This document shows, one piece after another, positions 37,418 through 50,930 of a stretch of DNA of 64,000 nt. Each line of letters begins with the position of its first letter. Position 1 is the first letter of the stretch. The notes beneath the pieces are model-generated. The model was given only the letters and a program-made list of their open reading frames with translations. It was not told the origin of the DNA and did not search any database. The stretch is from Daphnia carinata (taxonomy: Eukaryota > Arthropoda > Branchiopoda > Diplostraca > Daphniidae): NCBI RefSeq assembly GCF_022539665.2, contig NC_081334.1, positions 5,426,424 to 5,490,423 on the forward strand, read 5' to 3'. Both the position numbers and the translations under genes were made by a program.

Positions 37418-37904
37418 ACATCATACATGGACTCTTTAGGTATGAAAGGATTTTTCTTCAAATAATTTTGAATTTATGACGAAGAATTTCTCCTCCTTTT
37501 TGCCAACCAGGTCTAATCAACCAAAAAAAATTTTATCCAATAGGCAAGGATTTTCATGTACTGGGAACACAACTATCAACAATGCAACGTTCTACAGGTG
37601 CTAGTTTATCATTCAAGAACCTTATACAATGATGTTAATCTGCAATTTGTATGTCCTTTCCCAAGCTTCCACCAGAAGTTGAATCTATGAGTCATGTAAG
37701 TTACATGATCAACAATTGATTTGTTTAACGGTGTTGTTTTTCTTTTCTCAATATAGGTTAATAGTAACATTGGATCTGAAAAGATTCTTGGTTGGGGCAA
37801 GACACTGAATAAATTGTATTGATTGGATGGATGACATGACATTGCTATACTTAATTCGGATTCCCCAGACGGTATTTGATATTAAAAAAATTGAAGTGCA
37901 TATC
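37418..37904. other. Arm segment without recognised gene
   Basis: AT-rich DNA follows the unrecognised gene. A 77-codon frame on the minus strand (37609-37842) has no supporting motifs or splice context. Confidence 0.3.
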
Positions 37905-38330
37905 TGGGCTCCCTTCTTTTCTGAAGCCCCGTTTCCCCTTGACTCATAATAAGCCCGTAGGGGGTCATGCCCCTACTGTACGGTATATATAAAAACAACA
38001 TATACCGAGGTTTGGAGGGCTCTGGCCGGAAAGGGGACGTGGGGTGCCGCTTCGTCCGATGATGTGTTCACGGAGGGTGACGTGGCTGCCCACAAATCCG
38101 AACTAAAGGTTAATCGCTCCTGTAAAAATGTTCCAAATCTTCAGCTCTTCTTCCGGCTTCTCTTAGCCAATCACCGGGTAATCTCCCCGGTGGGTCAACA
38201 AGGCAGTGTCTCCCCCTGCCTGGGTTGACGGCAACTTTTGAAAGGGCTATTATGCCTTTTTAAAGTTGCAAAAATAATTGTAATGTGCAGAGAATTGTCA
38301 ATAAAATTTTTTTTATTAAAATATTTTTTG
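37905..38330. mobile_element. Stem-loop-rich, GC-richer segment, possible retroelement 3' end (left arm)
   Basis: This block is more GC-rich than its surroundings and packed with hairpins. GTAGGGG/CCCCTAC closes a 6-nt loop near 37970. ACCGGG/CCCGGT lies near 38176. GTCAAC/GTTGAC with AGGCAG/CTGCCT inside lies near 38197-38226. It ends with AATAAA near 38300 followed by a T/A-rich stretch. That layout resembles the 3' UTR of a non-LTR retrotransposon, but no reverse transcriptase frame is present, so the assignment is an inference. Confidence 0.35.
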
Positions 38331-38483
38331 CAAAATTCGTTCCTTTCATTGTCTGTGTTAGCTTTGTTCACACATTGCATTTATCAATTTTTTTTTTGGC
38401 TTTGCTTTATTTGTTTTTGTCACATTAGATGGTAAGGTGACGGGTATTGGTTTATCGTTTATCTGTAAGCATTCTATTATTAT

Positions 38484-38546
38484 CCAGGAATCGAACCTTG
38501 GATGTTCGGCATACCTCGCCGATGCTCTACCAATGAGCCACGAATC
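38484..38546 (-). tRNA. tRNA-like sequence in the palindrome spacer (1)
   Basis: On the minus strand it has box A-like TGGCTCATTGGTAGAGCA, a perfect anticodon stem TCGGC/GCCGA with the loop GAGGTAT, and a good box B, GGTTCGATTCC. Position 33 is A and not T, and the acceptor ends do not pair. It is likely a tRNA pseudogene. It shares TCGTGGCTCA and TAGAGCATCG with the plus-strand tRNA-like sequence at 38834-38899. Confidence 0.45.
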
Positions 38547-38670
38547 ATATAATTTTAAATTGGTTTTTTTTCTAGTCACTTGTGGACTTGCATTTACACT
38601 TAGAATAAAACTAAAATGTAATTCTGAAATATACTCTTCTACATTACACTACTTCATTTTTACACATCTA

Positions 38671-38731
38671 CTGAGGTTTGAACCCAGGGTAACAGGTATC
38701 GCAGATAAAAGCTCTACCACAGAGCTAAGAA
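38671..38731 (-). tRNA. tRNA-like sequence in the palindrome spacer (2)
   Basis: On the minus strand it has box A-like TAGCTCTGTGGTAGAGCT and a well-paired T-arm CTGGG-TTCAAAC-CTCAG. The anticodon arm is not clean and the acceptor stem is absent, so a degenerate tRNA or tRNA-derived element is the likely reading. Confidence 0.4.
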
Positions 38732-38833
38732 CCTTATGGAAGCAATAGAAAGATAAACATATAGTTGTGAAAGACTGCATAAACATCCTAGACGATAACA
38801 TATAATATGCGATAATAAAATATTTAGATATAT

Positions 38834-38899
38834 CTCGTGGCTCAATGTTAGAGCATCGTCGTTGCACGCTGAATGTCTGGGGATCGATTCCCATACGAG
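38834..38899 (+). tRNA. tRNA-like sequence in the palindrome spacer (3), Ala-like
   Basis: The ends CTCGT and ACGAG pair perfectly over 5 bp. A D-arm CTCAATGTTAGAG, box A TGGCTCAATGTTAGAGCA and box B GGATCGATTCC are present. The anticodon loop reads GTTGCAC, TGC in the anticodon position. The anticodon stem has one mismatch and the length (66 nt) is short. This is the most cloverleaf-like of the five, but is still probably a pseudogene. Confidence 0.45.
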
Positions 38900-39143
38900 T
38901 AAAATAAAATACAAAATTACTTCAAGAAATATCCAGATATTACACGTTGTTCCTTGAATCCAAGTTGAAGAATTCAAAGAGTGTAATAAATAATAATTGA
39001 ATACTTACAGATAAACGATAAACCAATGGAAACAATGCTTACCATCAATGTTGACAAAAACAAATAATGCGAAGAAAAAAAAAAAGTTGATAAATGCAAT
39101 GTGTGAACAAAGCTAACACAGACAATGAAAGGAACGAATTTTG

Positions 39144-39569
39144 CAAAAAATATTTTAATAAAAAAAATTTTATTGACAATTCTCTGCACATTACAATTAT
39201 TTTTGCAACTTTAAAAAGGCATAATAGCCCTTTCAAAAGTTGCCGTCAACCCAGGCAGGGGGAGACACTGCCTTGTTGACCCACCGGGGAGATTACCCGG
39301 TGATTGGCTAAGAGAAGCCGGAAGAAGAGCTGAAGATTTGGAACATTTTTACAGGAGCGATTAACCTTTAGTTCGGATTTGTGGGCAGCCACGTCACCCT
39401 CCGTGAACACATCATCGGACGAAGCGGCACCCCACGTCCCCTTTCCGGCCAGAGCCCTCCAAACCTCGGTATATGTTGTTTTTATATATACCGTACAGTA
39501 GGGGCATGACCCCCTACGGGCTTATTATGAGTCAAGGGGAAACGGGGCTTCAGAAAAGAAGGGAGCCCA
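39144..39569. mobile_element. Stem-loop-rich segment, possible retroelement 3' end (right-arm copy)
   Basis: Reverse-complement copy of 37905-38330, with no difference that I could find in the parts I compared. The same hairpins and the AATAAA-type signal appear on the minus strand. Confidence 0.35.
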
Positions 39570-40305
39570 GATATGCACTTCAATTTTTTTAATATCAAAT
39601 ACCGTCTGGGGAATCCGAATTAAGTATAGCAATGTCATGTCATCCATCCAATCAATACAATTTATTCAGTGTCTTGCCCCAACCAAGAATCTTTTCAGAT
39701 CCAATGTTACTATTAACCTATATTGAGAAAAGAAAAACAACACCGTTAAACAAATCAATTGTTGATCATGTAACTTACATGACTCATAGATTCAACTTCT
39801 GGTGGAAGCTTGGGAAAGGACATACAAATTGCAGATTAACATCATTGTATAAGGTTCTTGAATGATAAACTAGCACCTGTAGAACGTTGCATTGTTGATA
39901 GTTGTGTTCCCAGTACATGAAAATCCTTGCCTATTGGATAAAATTTTTTTTGGTTGATTAGACCTGGTTGGCAAAAAGGAGGAGAAATTCTTCGTCATAA
40001 ATTCAAAATTATTTGAAGAAAAATCCTTTCATACCTAAAGAGTCCATGTATGATGTTCATCTCTGCAATAGCAGCAAAATTAAAACATCTTTAGGGCCAT
40101 TTAAGTACCCAGTTTCCCCAACACTCTGAACGTAAAGGACAAGTTGTTCTTTAGACAGAGAAGCAGAATTATTTGAGGCTTCTAGCTGTGACAGAACTAT
40201 AAAGGATTGCTGTTGTACTGGATTCATTAACACAAGATGGTACTTCTCATTAGGCAATTTGCATTACTCTATTAATTTACCTCACACCTTAACGGTAATG
40301 CACTC

Positions 40306-41050
40306 TCAGTGTTTTTTCATCTGTAGGCTCACTCTTCCATCCTGTAACACTTCCAGACTTGACTTGATCCCCCCGCTAAAATTCTGTGAATGCAAAATAA
40401 TAGCATTAAAAATACTTTTTCGATAGACAAAGAATGGGGAAGTACCTAATCCATGTTTTAGGTTGAACTCATGCCATTTCTGTGTTTCCATACCACACCC
40501 ATTTTCCGCCCAAATACAGTACCACAATTCTTCAGTTCCTTCGCTGCATGGACTTATTACTAACAATTCTTTTAGTGCAGCACTAACAGAATTTAAATTT
40601 AACACACTGTCAGGTGGTGGACTGAATAACTAAACAATAAATAATTGTTTGTTAAAATTCTATACTTATTTGGAATTCTTATTTGGAAAGTTTAGGCACC
40701 TGACTGTGTTCACCTAATGCCAACTCATCCTCACGTTCAGTTAGGGATGAGTTTTGAAAAACCTCCTTCACTGTTTGGAAACTGTTTTGTTCCAATTTGT
40801 TCTTTTCCCCTAGCTGAGCTTGTAGACTCAAAAATTTGAGCTACAAAACACGAATGAATAAAAGCAAATAAATAGAATCATTACGTATTAGGCCTACCAT
40901 CCTTAGCTTCGTTGTTATCTAATATTTTGTGTTGTTCCAATAACTGGGCCTGAAGCTTCATTATTTGATCTAATAAACAATAATTAATAATTGAAAACCA
41001 ATATAATAATGTTTATACTTACCACTTTTTTGTTTTATTATCTTATCCAT
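40306..41050 (-). pseudogene. Unrecognised multi-exon gene, right-arm copy
   Basis: This mirrors the left-arm gene at 36424-37168, with the same splice borders and the same frame change in the third exon. Both arms share the damage, so it predates the duplication or has been spread by conversion. The mirrored companion frame is at 40057-40257. Confidence 0.4.
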
Positions 41051-42780
41051 TTTTCAATTGCTCCTCCAGCCACGCAGTTTTCTCCAGCCACGCTGCTCAA
41101 TTAAATGCTAATGGCATACAATTAACTGAAATTGCATACATACTTGTAATAACGAAACCGACGGGTAGATGGCTACGGGTGGAAAAAAGAGAAAAAAGTG
41201 TGATTTTTTTTTTTTTTTTTTCCATGTAAAACGGATTGCCATATAGTAAAACGGATTGCCATAGTAATTCCCCCCCCCCCAAAAAAAAATAGGCAATTTT
41301 TTCTTTTTTACAGCTATCGCCATCTATCGGCCAGGTTCTAATTAAGTCTGTAAAATACAACTTTACATATTCTAGCCATATAAATAAATAATTTTTTTAA
41401 TTAATAACTTTACTTAATTTACATATAACTAATCCTTATTTTATTTTGTTATATTCTATTTCTTTAACTTAATACATTCTTAACAGTCGACTTATGGAAC
41501 TCTTCCACAACCTATTTGACGTAGACAACTCGGTATCACACAGACTTTAGTGACGTATGTTTGCATAGGTTTTGGTTCCTTTTGTTGCCTTCGTAGTATT
41601 CCAAGGACTCACATTCACAGTGTGCATTTTCATTTCAGGAACATTAAAGTAATCCAGCAATCAAGGGTAGGATAAATATTTCACGTTTTTTTTCTACCAT
41701 GTTCCAGCATAACCAGTTTTGGCACAGCCTCAGAGACTGTCCTGCCCTTGCATCGTACATATCATTTCACATTTGTTTGTGTTAATATCTGATTATATAA
41801 TTGTTTACTTGTTTCAAGCGACCTGGCTGTGTTTCTGCTTTCAATTCAAGAATCATGAGGCCATTCTCTAACCACAACCTGTCAGCCTGTTCGAGAATTG
41901 GTATAGTAGAATTCAAAATCAGAATACAAAAACATTGGAAACATGGCTCAGAAGCTGGAAATGTAATGTTTACTTCTTTAAATTGATGTAAAAAACTAAA
42001 TTTATGTAAACAATAGTCTAATTTCCATCTGTGCACCTTCTGTTGTCTAATGCCCAAGCAAACAAGTCTTAGTCACCGCCTCCACTTTTAAATATAAATG
42101 TATTTTTCTTTATTCTTTCCTGTTTTCGAAGAGAAAATAAAAGAAAAAGAAATTTCCTGAGTAGAAAGACCTGTTTTTAGTCAAATTATAGGTATATTTA
42201 ATTATATGTAAATATGTATGTACACACAAAATTGCTTAGTTTAGCAACCTTACCATCGCTAAATCCTCCCCCTTTCAATTGACTTGGTTATTTTGCGCTC
42301 TAGTGTCTCTCGTCTGCTCCTCGTCTCGTCTTCCGTGCTGCCCTTTAGTGTTTGACAAATACACAATGGTCCGAACAGTATTTGGAATTGTGGTAATGGT
42401 TGTTTTTTGTTTCGACGCTAAATGCGTCATTGCCACCGGCAGGTAGAAAAAAACGAAAAAGCAAAAAAAAAAAAAAAAAAAACGGTTCTGTTAAAAAAAC
42501 ACCCTGGAGAAAACTCGTGGTTTTGACGTACAAATGGCGTCGCAAGGAATTGGCAGGTAGGAAAAAAGGGAAAAGCAAAAAAAACAAAACAAAGTCGGTT
42601 CTGTTAAAAAAACATGCTAACAGGTTTTCGGGTATATTCGGTAAAGGCAAGTTGCCCGGGTCTTGGTTTCGATGTTTTGAGCCAGTGAATGATCAGGAAA
42701 CAAAAAGGAGGCTCGTTTTTTTTTTACAAGTCCAAACCCTATTCCTATATTTACTATTAGTAATAGTAGAATTACAGCAT
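41051..42780. other. Right-arm copy of the 34673-36423 segment
   Basis: It contains the mirrored 17-mer pair (about 41244 and 41264), the mirrored exon-like stretch (41809-41886, minus strand) and the mirrored T-run repeats (about 42434-42612). The homopolymer block near 41200-41290 is the main place where the arms differ in length. Confidence 0.5.
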
Positions 42781-42842
42781 GTAAAATAGCTCAAAGGTAG
42801 AGAATCGGCTTCAGAAGCCGAAGGTCTAGGGTTCAATACTCT
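42781..42842 (+). tRNA. tRNA-like sequence, right-arm copy of 34611-34672
   Basis: Identical to the left-arm copy and on the opposite strand, with the anticodon arm TCGGC-TTCAGAA-GCCGA and box B-like GGGTTCAAT. Confidence 0.45.
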
Positions 42843-43019
42843 GATTCGCCAGGGACGTTTTTTTCTTCGTAGCACACGTTTATTTGTCGAAATAACGAAA
42901 TATGGCAAAAAACGGAAAAATTCTTTCTTCTCGACGATCGGTAGGATCCCAGATTTTTTTCTGGGACGACCACGTCAGCGTTCCAGAATTTTTTTATGAC
43001 GACCGTGCCAAGCAATATT

Positions 43020-43091
43020 AACCATTCTGGGATTCGAACCACAGACTTTTCGCACTGTAGGACAGCATGCTACCATTATGCCATAACTATA
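43020..43091 (-). tRNA. tRNA-like sequence, right-arm copy of 34362-34433
   Basis: Mirrored copy with the same box A-like and box B-like sequences and the same weak acceptor ends. Confidence 0.45.
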
Positions 43092-43363
43092 ATTACATAC
43101 ATTGTTTGAGATTTTGATAGCTATGTAGTTCTCTGATAAATGAAAAAAACTTTGCTGAAAGTGGAAAGGTACAATACAAAATTTTTCCCATTAACTGTTT
43201 CCTTAAACAAAATGAATTTGTTCTACATTCAAGTATATGGTCAGCAAAATAAACACGTAATAAAATTTTCAAACAGACATTGCATGTAAGTTCCAAGATG
43301 TTCTTCGATAAGAATTTTGGTTTTGGATTACTCGAAATAAACCAACCAAGTGAACGACATTGA

Positions 43364-45327
<1,964 letters not shown>

Positions 45328-46013
45328 AAAATTGTTAAAGAGAATTTACACGCCTCCCAGTGAATTTGAATGGCTAATTCACGAGTGGGTGCGCCAATTA
45401 CCACTTCTGGCTTTTGAGCCATGGCAGGAGACGCACCAGCAACGCCTTGTTCTAACAATATGTTCATAACCGGTACCAAGTACGCCGCCTGAATGAAAAA
45501 ATGTAAAATTTTAGATGACTTAATCAACGAATATCACGAAGGGTTCGTTGAGTATCTTAGATGCAATTGGACCTTTTAGTAGTCGCAATTACCGGCGTGC
45601 CCACTAAAAATTACTTTTACTTCAGCTTACCCAGTTCATAGCGTCCCATTTGAATCAAGTAGTAGTTGGTGCAGGCCGGCTTCTTAGAATGGTGTTATGT
45701 ATTGAGATACATCTTTTCCTGTAACCTAAAGCAAACCCAACAGATATTTTTAAATCACAAAATACAGTTTCGAGAAATGGCTTACCTGAAGGACAACTTT
45801 ATCAAAATTGTTAAAGAGTTCCCACACAGACGATGCCCTTAAATAGTTCCTTTTCATCACATGTCACAGCTTCCAGAATGTATTGCTCACATCGCTTTCC
45901 ATCTTCTGTCAATTCACTGAAGAGATTTGTGCAGCTTTTCGAGGTGTGGCCAGCTTTATTACACTAGAAGTAAAACAATGAACACTGGAACGTAAAATAT
46001 TTTTGTAAAATAC
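45328..46013 (-). pseudogene. vasa: vasa pseudogene, copy 2, short (right arm)
   Basis: Reverse-complement copy of 31440-32125, with the same internal jump that removes the Q-motif and P-loop portion and the same end at CKFS. Confidence 0.85.
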
Positions 46014-46182
46014 GGAAAAATACGGAATTACATGACATCACGCATTTTACCGCCTACTCCCTCCGAGACTCTTACGACGCTATACACAATTTTTATTAAA
46101 ATCTTTTGGTTATGGGGAACTTACTGAACGATGAGTAGTGTAATTAATTGTTTTCAATCTATTTTACAGAAGCCAAACCATT

Positions 46183-47948
46183 ACCTGTATGCACCATCAT
46201 TGACGAGAGCGGTAGGTTGTCAGGGTAGGTCGAATCTTTTCATAAGTTTATCCTGTTCCGTGAGATCTTTTCTAACTTTTGTCCTCAAATAAAGGATGGG
46301 GCAATCTCGGCTAAATGTGACAAATGATTAGTATTAAGTATGTAACATGATTATGATATCACTCAAACTATTTACTTGGAACAAAGAATCTCTTCGTTGA
46401 GATTTCCCTGGCACCGTTGTCATTCTGTCCATAAACGATTAAACTTCTCTTCGAGAGCATAAAGTTGGCCAATTTCCCTCTAGTAGAACTCCGATTCTTT
46501 CGGCTTGCAAAATCTGTTTAATTGGAACAGTAATTTTAACAAACATCGCCGAGTTAGGCAGAAATTAGATTTACTTGCATACAGCACTATCGTCTGGAAG
46601 GACGGTTTTGCATCCAACACAGGTGGATTTGCGTGTGGTAAAGCTAGCCAATCCACCAATTGTTGAAGTAACAACTGAAGGCGTCCGCGTATGGTAATCA
46701 TCTACAATACGGAATGCAAACGGTTCAATTAAGTCAAACAAATAAATGCGATGAGTCCGTGTTTACGTAGCAACAATGATTCCGCTTTAGATCCAAGTTA
46801 AGTTAAAAAATCCAAACAAGGGGTTTTGAAAGCTGATTTTCCAAATAGTATTGGGCATCAATAGGTACGCTGTGTTCCAGGACAAAAATCGGGTCTTCCG
46901 CCTAAAGAAGACGCATGAAAACTTAATAGTTTATGAGAAATTTGAAATCCAAGAAGAACCTTGAGGTAGGCTGGTGTATTTTTAGCAGCTGCGATAATGA
47001 TATACGGAACTCGATCCCCTAATTTTGGGGTTGTACCAGCATCTCGCTTACGCATCTTGTGAGCTAGTTCCACACGTGCCTGTTTGCTGGCGTAGTCTGT
47101 ATCTGTTTTAGTCAGCTCCTTTTTTATAAAAGAAGGCAAACGGATAAAATCACAGTATTCCAAAACATAGTTACGCTCTACCTTGGTAATCACCAGAAGT
47201 GAGATATCGACTTTGTTGCACAGCAAGTCGGAAGTTGTTTGTTTGGCGTATTCTAAGGCTCCATCCTGGTCTCTATGAGAAAATATCAAACCCTCAAACT
47301 TCAAATACTAAAATTGATGACTTTTTGTTTACCGCTCCATCAAAATTTTCTGCAGACAGCTATTGATAAGATTGGCAACGAGTTGACAATTATCACGACG
47401 AACGGTTTCTATACCCTTACAATCCATTTTGTCAAACTTTTCAGGTTTGGTCCAATACAATCCTGCATACCTGTGAAGACAGAAACAGTCAGTACAACTG
47501 GTATCTCATCTAACAAGTCTTTATAAATCAGAACCGTAATTACCTCTTTTTGTTGATCAATACATAGGGGTAATAGACTTTTCCCAATTCCAAATTAATG
47601 GGTTTGACAAATTTTGCCGACACAAATGCGGCAGCTTCTCGGCCTAATTCCATGGCTTCGGCCACCGTGGGTACACCGAATTTCACCATTACGGAATCTG
47701 TGTTACCATAGATTACCTGACGTGATATTAAATTAAAAGAAAATCCATTAGTCAGTACTTCTGCAAATAATTATTCACAATCCAGGGATATTACTTTGGC
47801 GTCATGGGCATAGCCATTCTCGACGCAAAATTTAGACTCCACATCCTCTCTTGTTTTCTCAATCATAGTTCTGCCAAAAGCCGTCACACTTTGCGAAATT
47901 TCCAGACAAGGCAATTTTCCGATTGGGCGCCAGTGAAACCGTAAACAT
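46183..47948 (-). pseudogene. POLD1: POLD1 3'-half pseudogene (right arm)
   Basis: Reverse-complement copy of 29505-31270 with the same YGNTDS change and the same two stop codons in the zinc-ligand region. One arm-specific difference is visible: the right arm has one T fewer in the intron after NTPAYLK (about 46960). This lies in non-coding sequence and does not change the gene's state. Confidence 0.92.
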
Positions 47949-49449
47949 ACAAACACGACGGATTCCCTACAGAGAAACAAATAGCATTACATCAGTCAAA
48001 TCTCATACTCAAAAGCCATCGAGAACATACTTTCGGAGGCATCGTTGGATGGCTGACAATTTTTTCAATATCGGGACCGAAACCCATAAAGCATTCGATC
48101 AGCTTCGTCCAAAATTAAAAACCTGGCCGTCGAGAAGTAAAATACTCCACGGTTGAGAAAATCCTCAAGTCGCCCCGCGGTCGCGACAAGAGTATTGCAC
48201 CCAGCTTGAAGATTTGACCGCTGATGGCTCGCGACAGTTCCTTCATATGTAATGACAGATTTTAAAACCGAATTGTAGGAGAATTTACACGACCCGCGGT
48301 GAATTCGAATCGAAAATTCACGAGTGAGTGCGACAATTACAACTTCTGGCTTTTGAACCATGGCGGCGACGCACCAGCAACACCTTGTTCTAACAATATG
48401 TTCATAACCGGTACCAAGTACGCCGCCTATATGAAGAAATGTGAAATTTTAGATGACTTAATCAACGAATATCACGAAGGGTTTGTTGAGTATCTTAGAT
48501 GCAATTGGACCTTTAAGCAGTCGCAATCACCGACGTGCCCACTCAAAATTACTTTTACCTCAACTTACCCAGTTCATACCGACCCATTCGAATCAAGTTA
48601 GTACGAGGGCATCAAGGTTTCAGAATTACACAGCGTTAATGAATTGGATTACCGTTTTGCCGGAGCCCGTGACAGCACAAGCAATCAAATATCTTTTGGC
48701 AAGAACAAGGACTAACTGCAACTGAAGCTTTCTGTACAGGTGTTGGTTTTATGTAGCCAGAATTCTTAATGTTTTGAAGTAGTAGTGGGCGCAGGCCGCC
48801 TTCTTCGAGTGATTTTATGTATTGAGGTACATCTTTTCCTGTAACCTGAAGCAAACCCAATAGAAATTTTCAAATCATAAAATACTGTTTCGAAAAATGG
48901 CTTACCTGGATTCGATGGAGAACGACTTTATCAAAATTGTTAAAGCGTTCCCCACAGACGATCCCACTTAAACAGTTCCTTTTCATCGCTTGTCACAGCT
49001 TCCGGAATGTATTGTTCACGCGGCTTTCCGTTTTTCGTCAATTCACGAATAGATTCGTACAGCCTTTTGAGGTGTGGCCAACTTCATGACACTAGGGGTA
49101 AGACAATGAACACTGGAACATAAAATATTTTTTGTGAAGATACAATTGATGTTTACATTGTAACACTTGCTGCCACCAATGACCCCTCCTTGTGGAAAAT
49201 CTCTTGCTACATGGCCCACTTCTTGGTTGGAAATGAACACTAAACTTTAATAAAAGAAAACTAGATACAAGTCTCATATTGACCTTATGACACCTACATG
49301 ATCAACTCCCACCTCCTCCTTGTGGGCATTCCATGGAAAAATGTCCTTTTCCAAACTGTTTAATAACTAGGGATTAGCCAGACTAGAATGTACTAACCCG
49401 AATAGTATTTTTATTTTTCTTACCTCATGGCAAGTACGACTTCCACCTC
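47940..49449 (-). pseudogene. vasa: vasa pseudogene, copy 1 (right arm)
   Basis: Reverse-complement copy of 28003-29512, including the damaged zinc knuckles and the abrupt vasa-to-POLD1 junction. One base differs near 49370 (CTAGTTATT here, ATAGTTATT in the left arm, in the plus sense of the left copy), inside an intron. Confidence 0.88.
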
Positions 49450-49993
49450 CTAATCTTTCGAAGACAAAAAAATTTGTCCAACTCAAAATTATTCAAACAT
49501 TAGTATCAGCTATTAATTTTAATCTATTAGCGTACCTTGAAAAGCGTTGAAAAATGAGTAAATTAAACGCCAAAAATCGCCAAAGCCACGAGGTCAAGAA
49601 GCAAAATCGAGCGAGGAAGGCAGACTGCACGCGCTAAGCCAATCTAGAAATATGCCTGAAAAAACAACTGCTCGATGAGCCACGGTTTAAGGCGCCTCTT
49701 GTGGACGCAAAGGTCATTACGAGAAACTATCCGTCACAAATTAAATGTTTTTAAACAAATTTAAAGTAATCATCCAAATCAAGATTTAACTTTTCAAAAA
49801 AAGAAAAAAAGCGTAATACTTGGGGGAACACACTTTAATTTCTTGCTCCTTTCCTTTAGTTTATTCCAAAATGGAGTATGAATTTTCGTTAACTAAATTA
49901 ACTAGAAATGTGACCGGTAGATGGCAATAGCAGTAAAACAGAAAAAAGGCCAATATTTATTATTTTATTTTGGGTAAAACGGATTGCCATAGA

Positions 49994-50250
49994 AATCACA
50001 GAATATAGTGAAAATTGAATGCTTATTACGGGAAAATTGCTATTTTTTCATTAAATTAACCGTTTTTTAAATACATCGAATTTTTGCGATGCATTGCGCT
50101 AGCCGCTAGATACTAGTGCGCCAGTACGTAATAGCGCGTTGTGTTCACTTTCTCATTTTTAGCCGAACTTGGGTTAAAGTAGATGAAACCGATTAAGAAA
50201 TGTCTGATTTCACGGAAAATACAAAGTAAATTATAGTTATTTTCGTTTAT
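49994..50250 (+). repeat. Dispersed ~330-bp family copy bordering the right end of the palindrome
   Basis: GAAAATTGAATGCTTATTAC, TTTTTCATTAAATTAACCG and GCGCCAGTACGTAATAGCGC match the forward units of the 2640-3540 array. The copy starts exactly where arm homology stops. Relative to the palindrome it points outward, as the left-end copy does, but starts at a different place in the unit. Confidence 0.8.
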
Positions 50251-50302
50251 TTTCAATGAAAAGCTCTTACTTTCATTGCTAAATTTTCACTGTTTTTTTT
50301 AG

Positions 50303-50657
50303 AGCAATAGTTAAAACAAAATCAGCTTGCTTGCAACAGTCGCCTACAAAACTTCAATTGTCGTTGCGTAGTATAGGAGATCGGAATTTCGACTTGTCTC
50401 CAAAGCCGCTTTATCGAAAGTCGTTCTTCTATAATGACGGTGCAGTACCATTGCCTCAATATGAGAGCTTTTTTGCTTCTCTAAATTTTTTGGAACAAGG
50501 ACCCTTCATGATTGAAAGACACCACAGTGTATTATTAAGGCAACATAAAAAAGTGGTTGGCACAACGGGCAATTTATTTTGCCGTATTTCCAAAGACCTG
50601 GAAAAAATTCAGATGCCTGGAGATGAAAACAACGTTAACGAAATGAGACGTCGATAA
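50303..50657 (+). CDS. Orphan terminal-exon-like ORF, function unknown
   Basis: A strong polypyrimidine-AG acceptor (GTTTTTTTTAG) ends at 50302. The frame then stays open for 117 codons to TAA at 50655. There is no ATG near its start; the first is far inside. It therefore reads as the last exon of a gene and not as a complete gene. The protein contains FDLSPKPLYRKSFFYNDGAV and LPQYESFFASLNFLEQGPFM and ends in a basic tail, and has the composition of a real protein. I do not recognise it. Any upstream exons should lie to the left, where the palindrome and its flanking repeat now sit, so the gene may have been cut by that rearrangement. Confidence 0.4.
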
Positions 50658-50930
50658 CAAATTATTTTCATCATTTTGCACTCTATCAAAATGGAAACAT
50701 GGTAGTAACAGATATATTCATAGAGAACATGAATGGCCACAAACTACCCAGGGAACGGGAGAAAATCGAAAAAGGGAAATCAAGCGCACATGATTGTCTT
50801 TGTTAGACGTTATTTACAGGGAGATTAAAATGGCTGTACAGTTTCGTTCACATAAGCCTAGTGTTCTTAATCCACACTCTTTCTCGAAAAGGAATAAAAT
50901 TATGTCGGGCATAAAATACTACGATCGAAT
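50658..50930. other. Convergent 3' region
   Basis: It holds the 3' flanks of the orphan exon and of LRP5/6. On the minus strand it is the probable LRP5/6 3' UTR. No other feature is seen. Confidence 0.4.

Larger units (their letters stand above)
38470..39003. other. Central spacer of the giant palindrome
   Basis: The two sides of this ~534-bp stretch are no longer reverse complements at matching positions. Homology drops off gradually on both sides over about 80 bp. It contains three tRNA-like sequences (38484-38546 minus, 38671-38731 minus, 38834-38899 plus). Confidence 0.8.

Noticed and set aside
34362-38899. Working tRNA genes
   Set aside because: None has a complete cloverleaf: the acceptor stems fail in four of five and the fifth is short with a mismatched anticodon stem.
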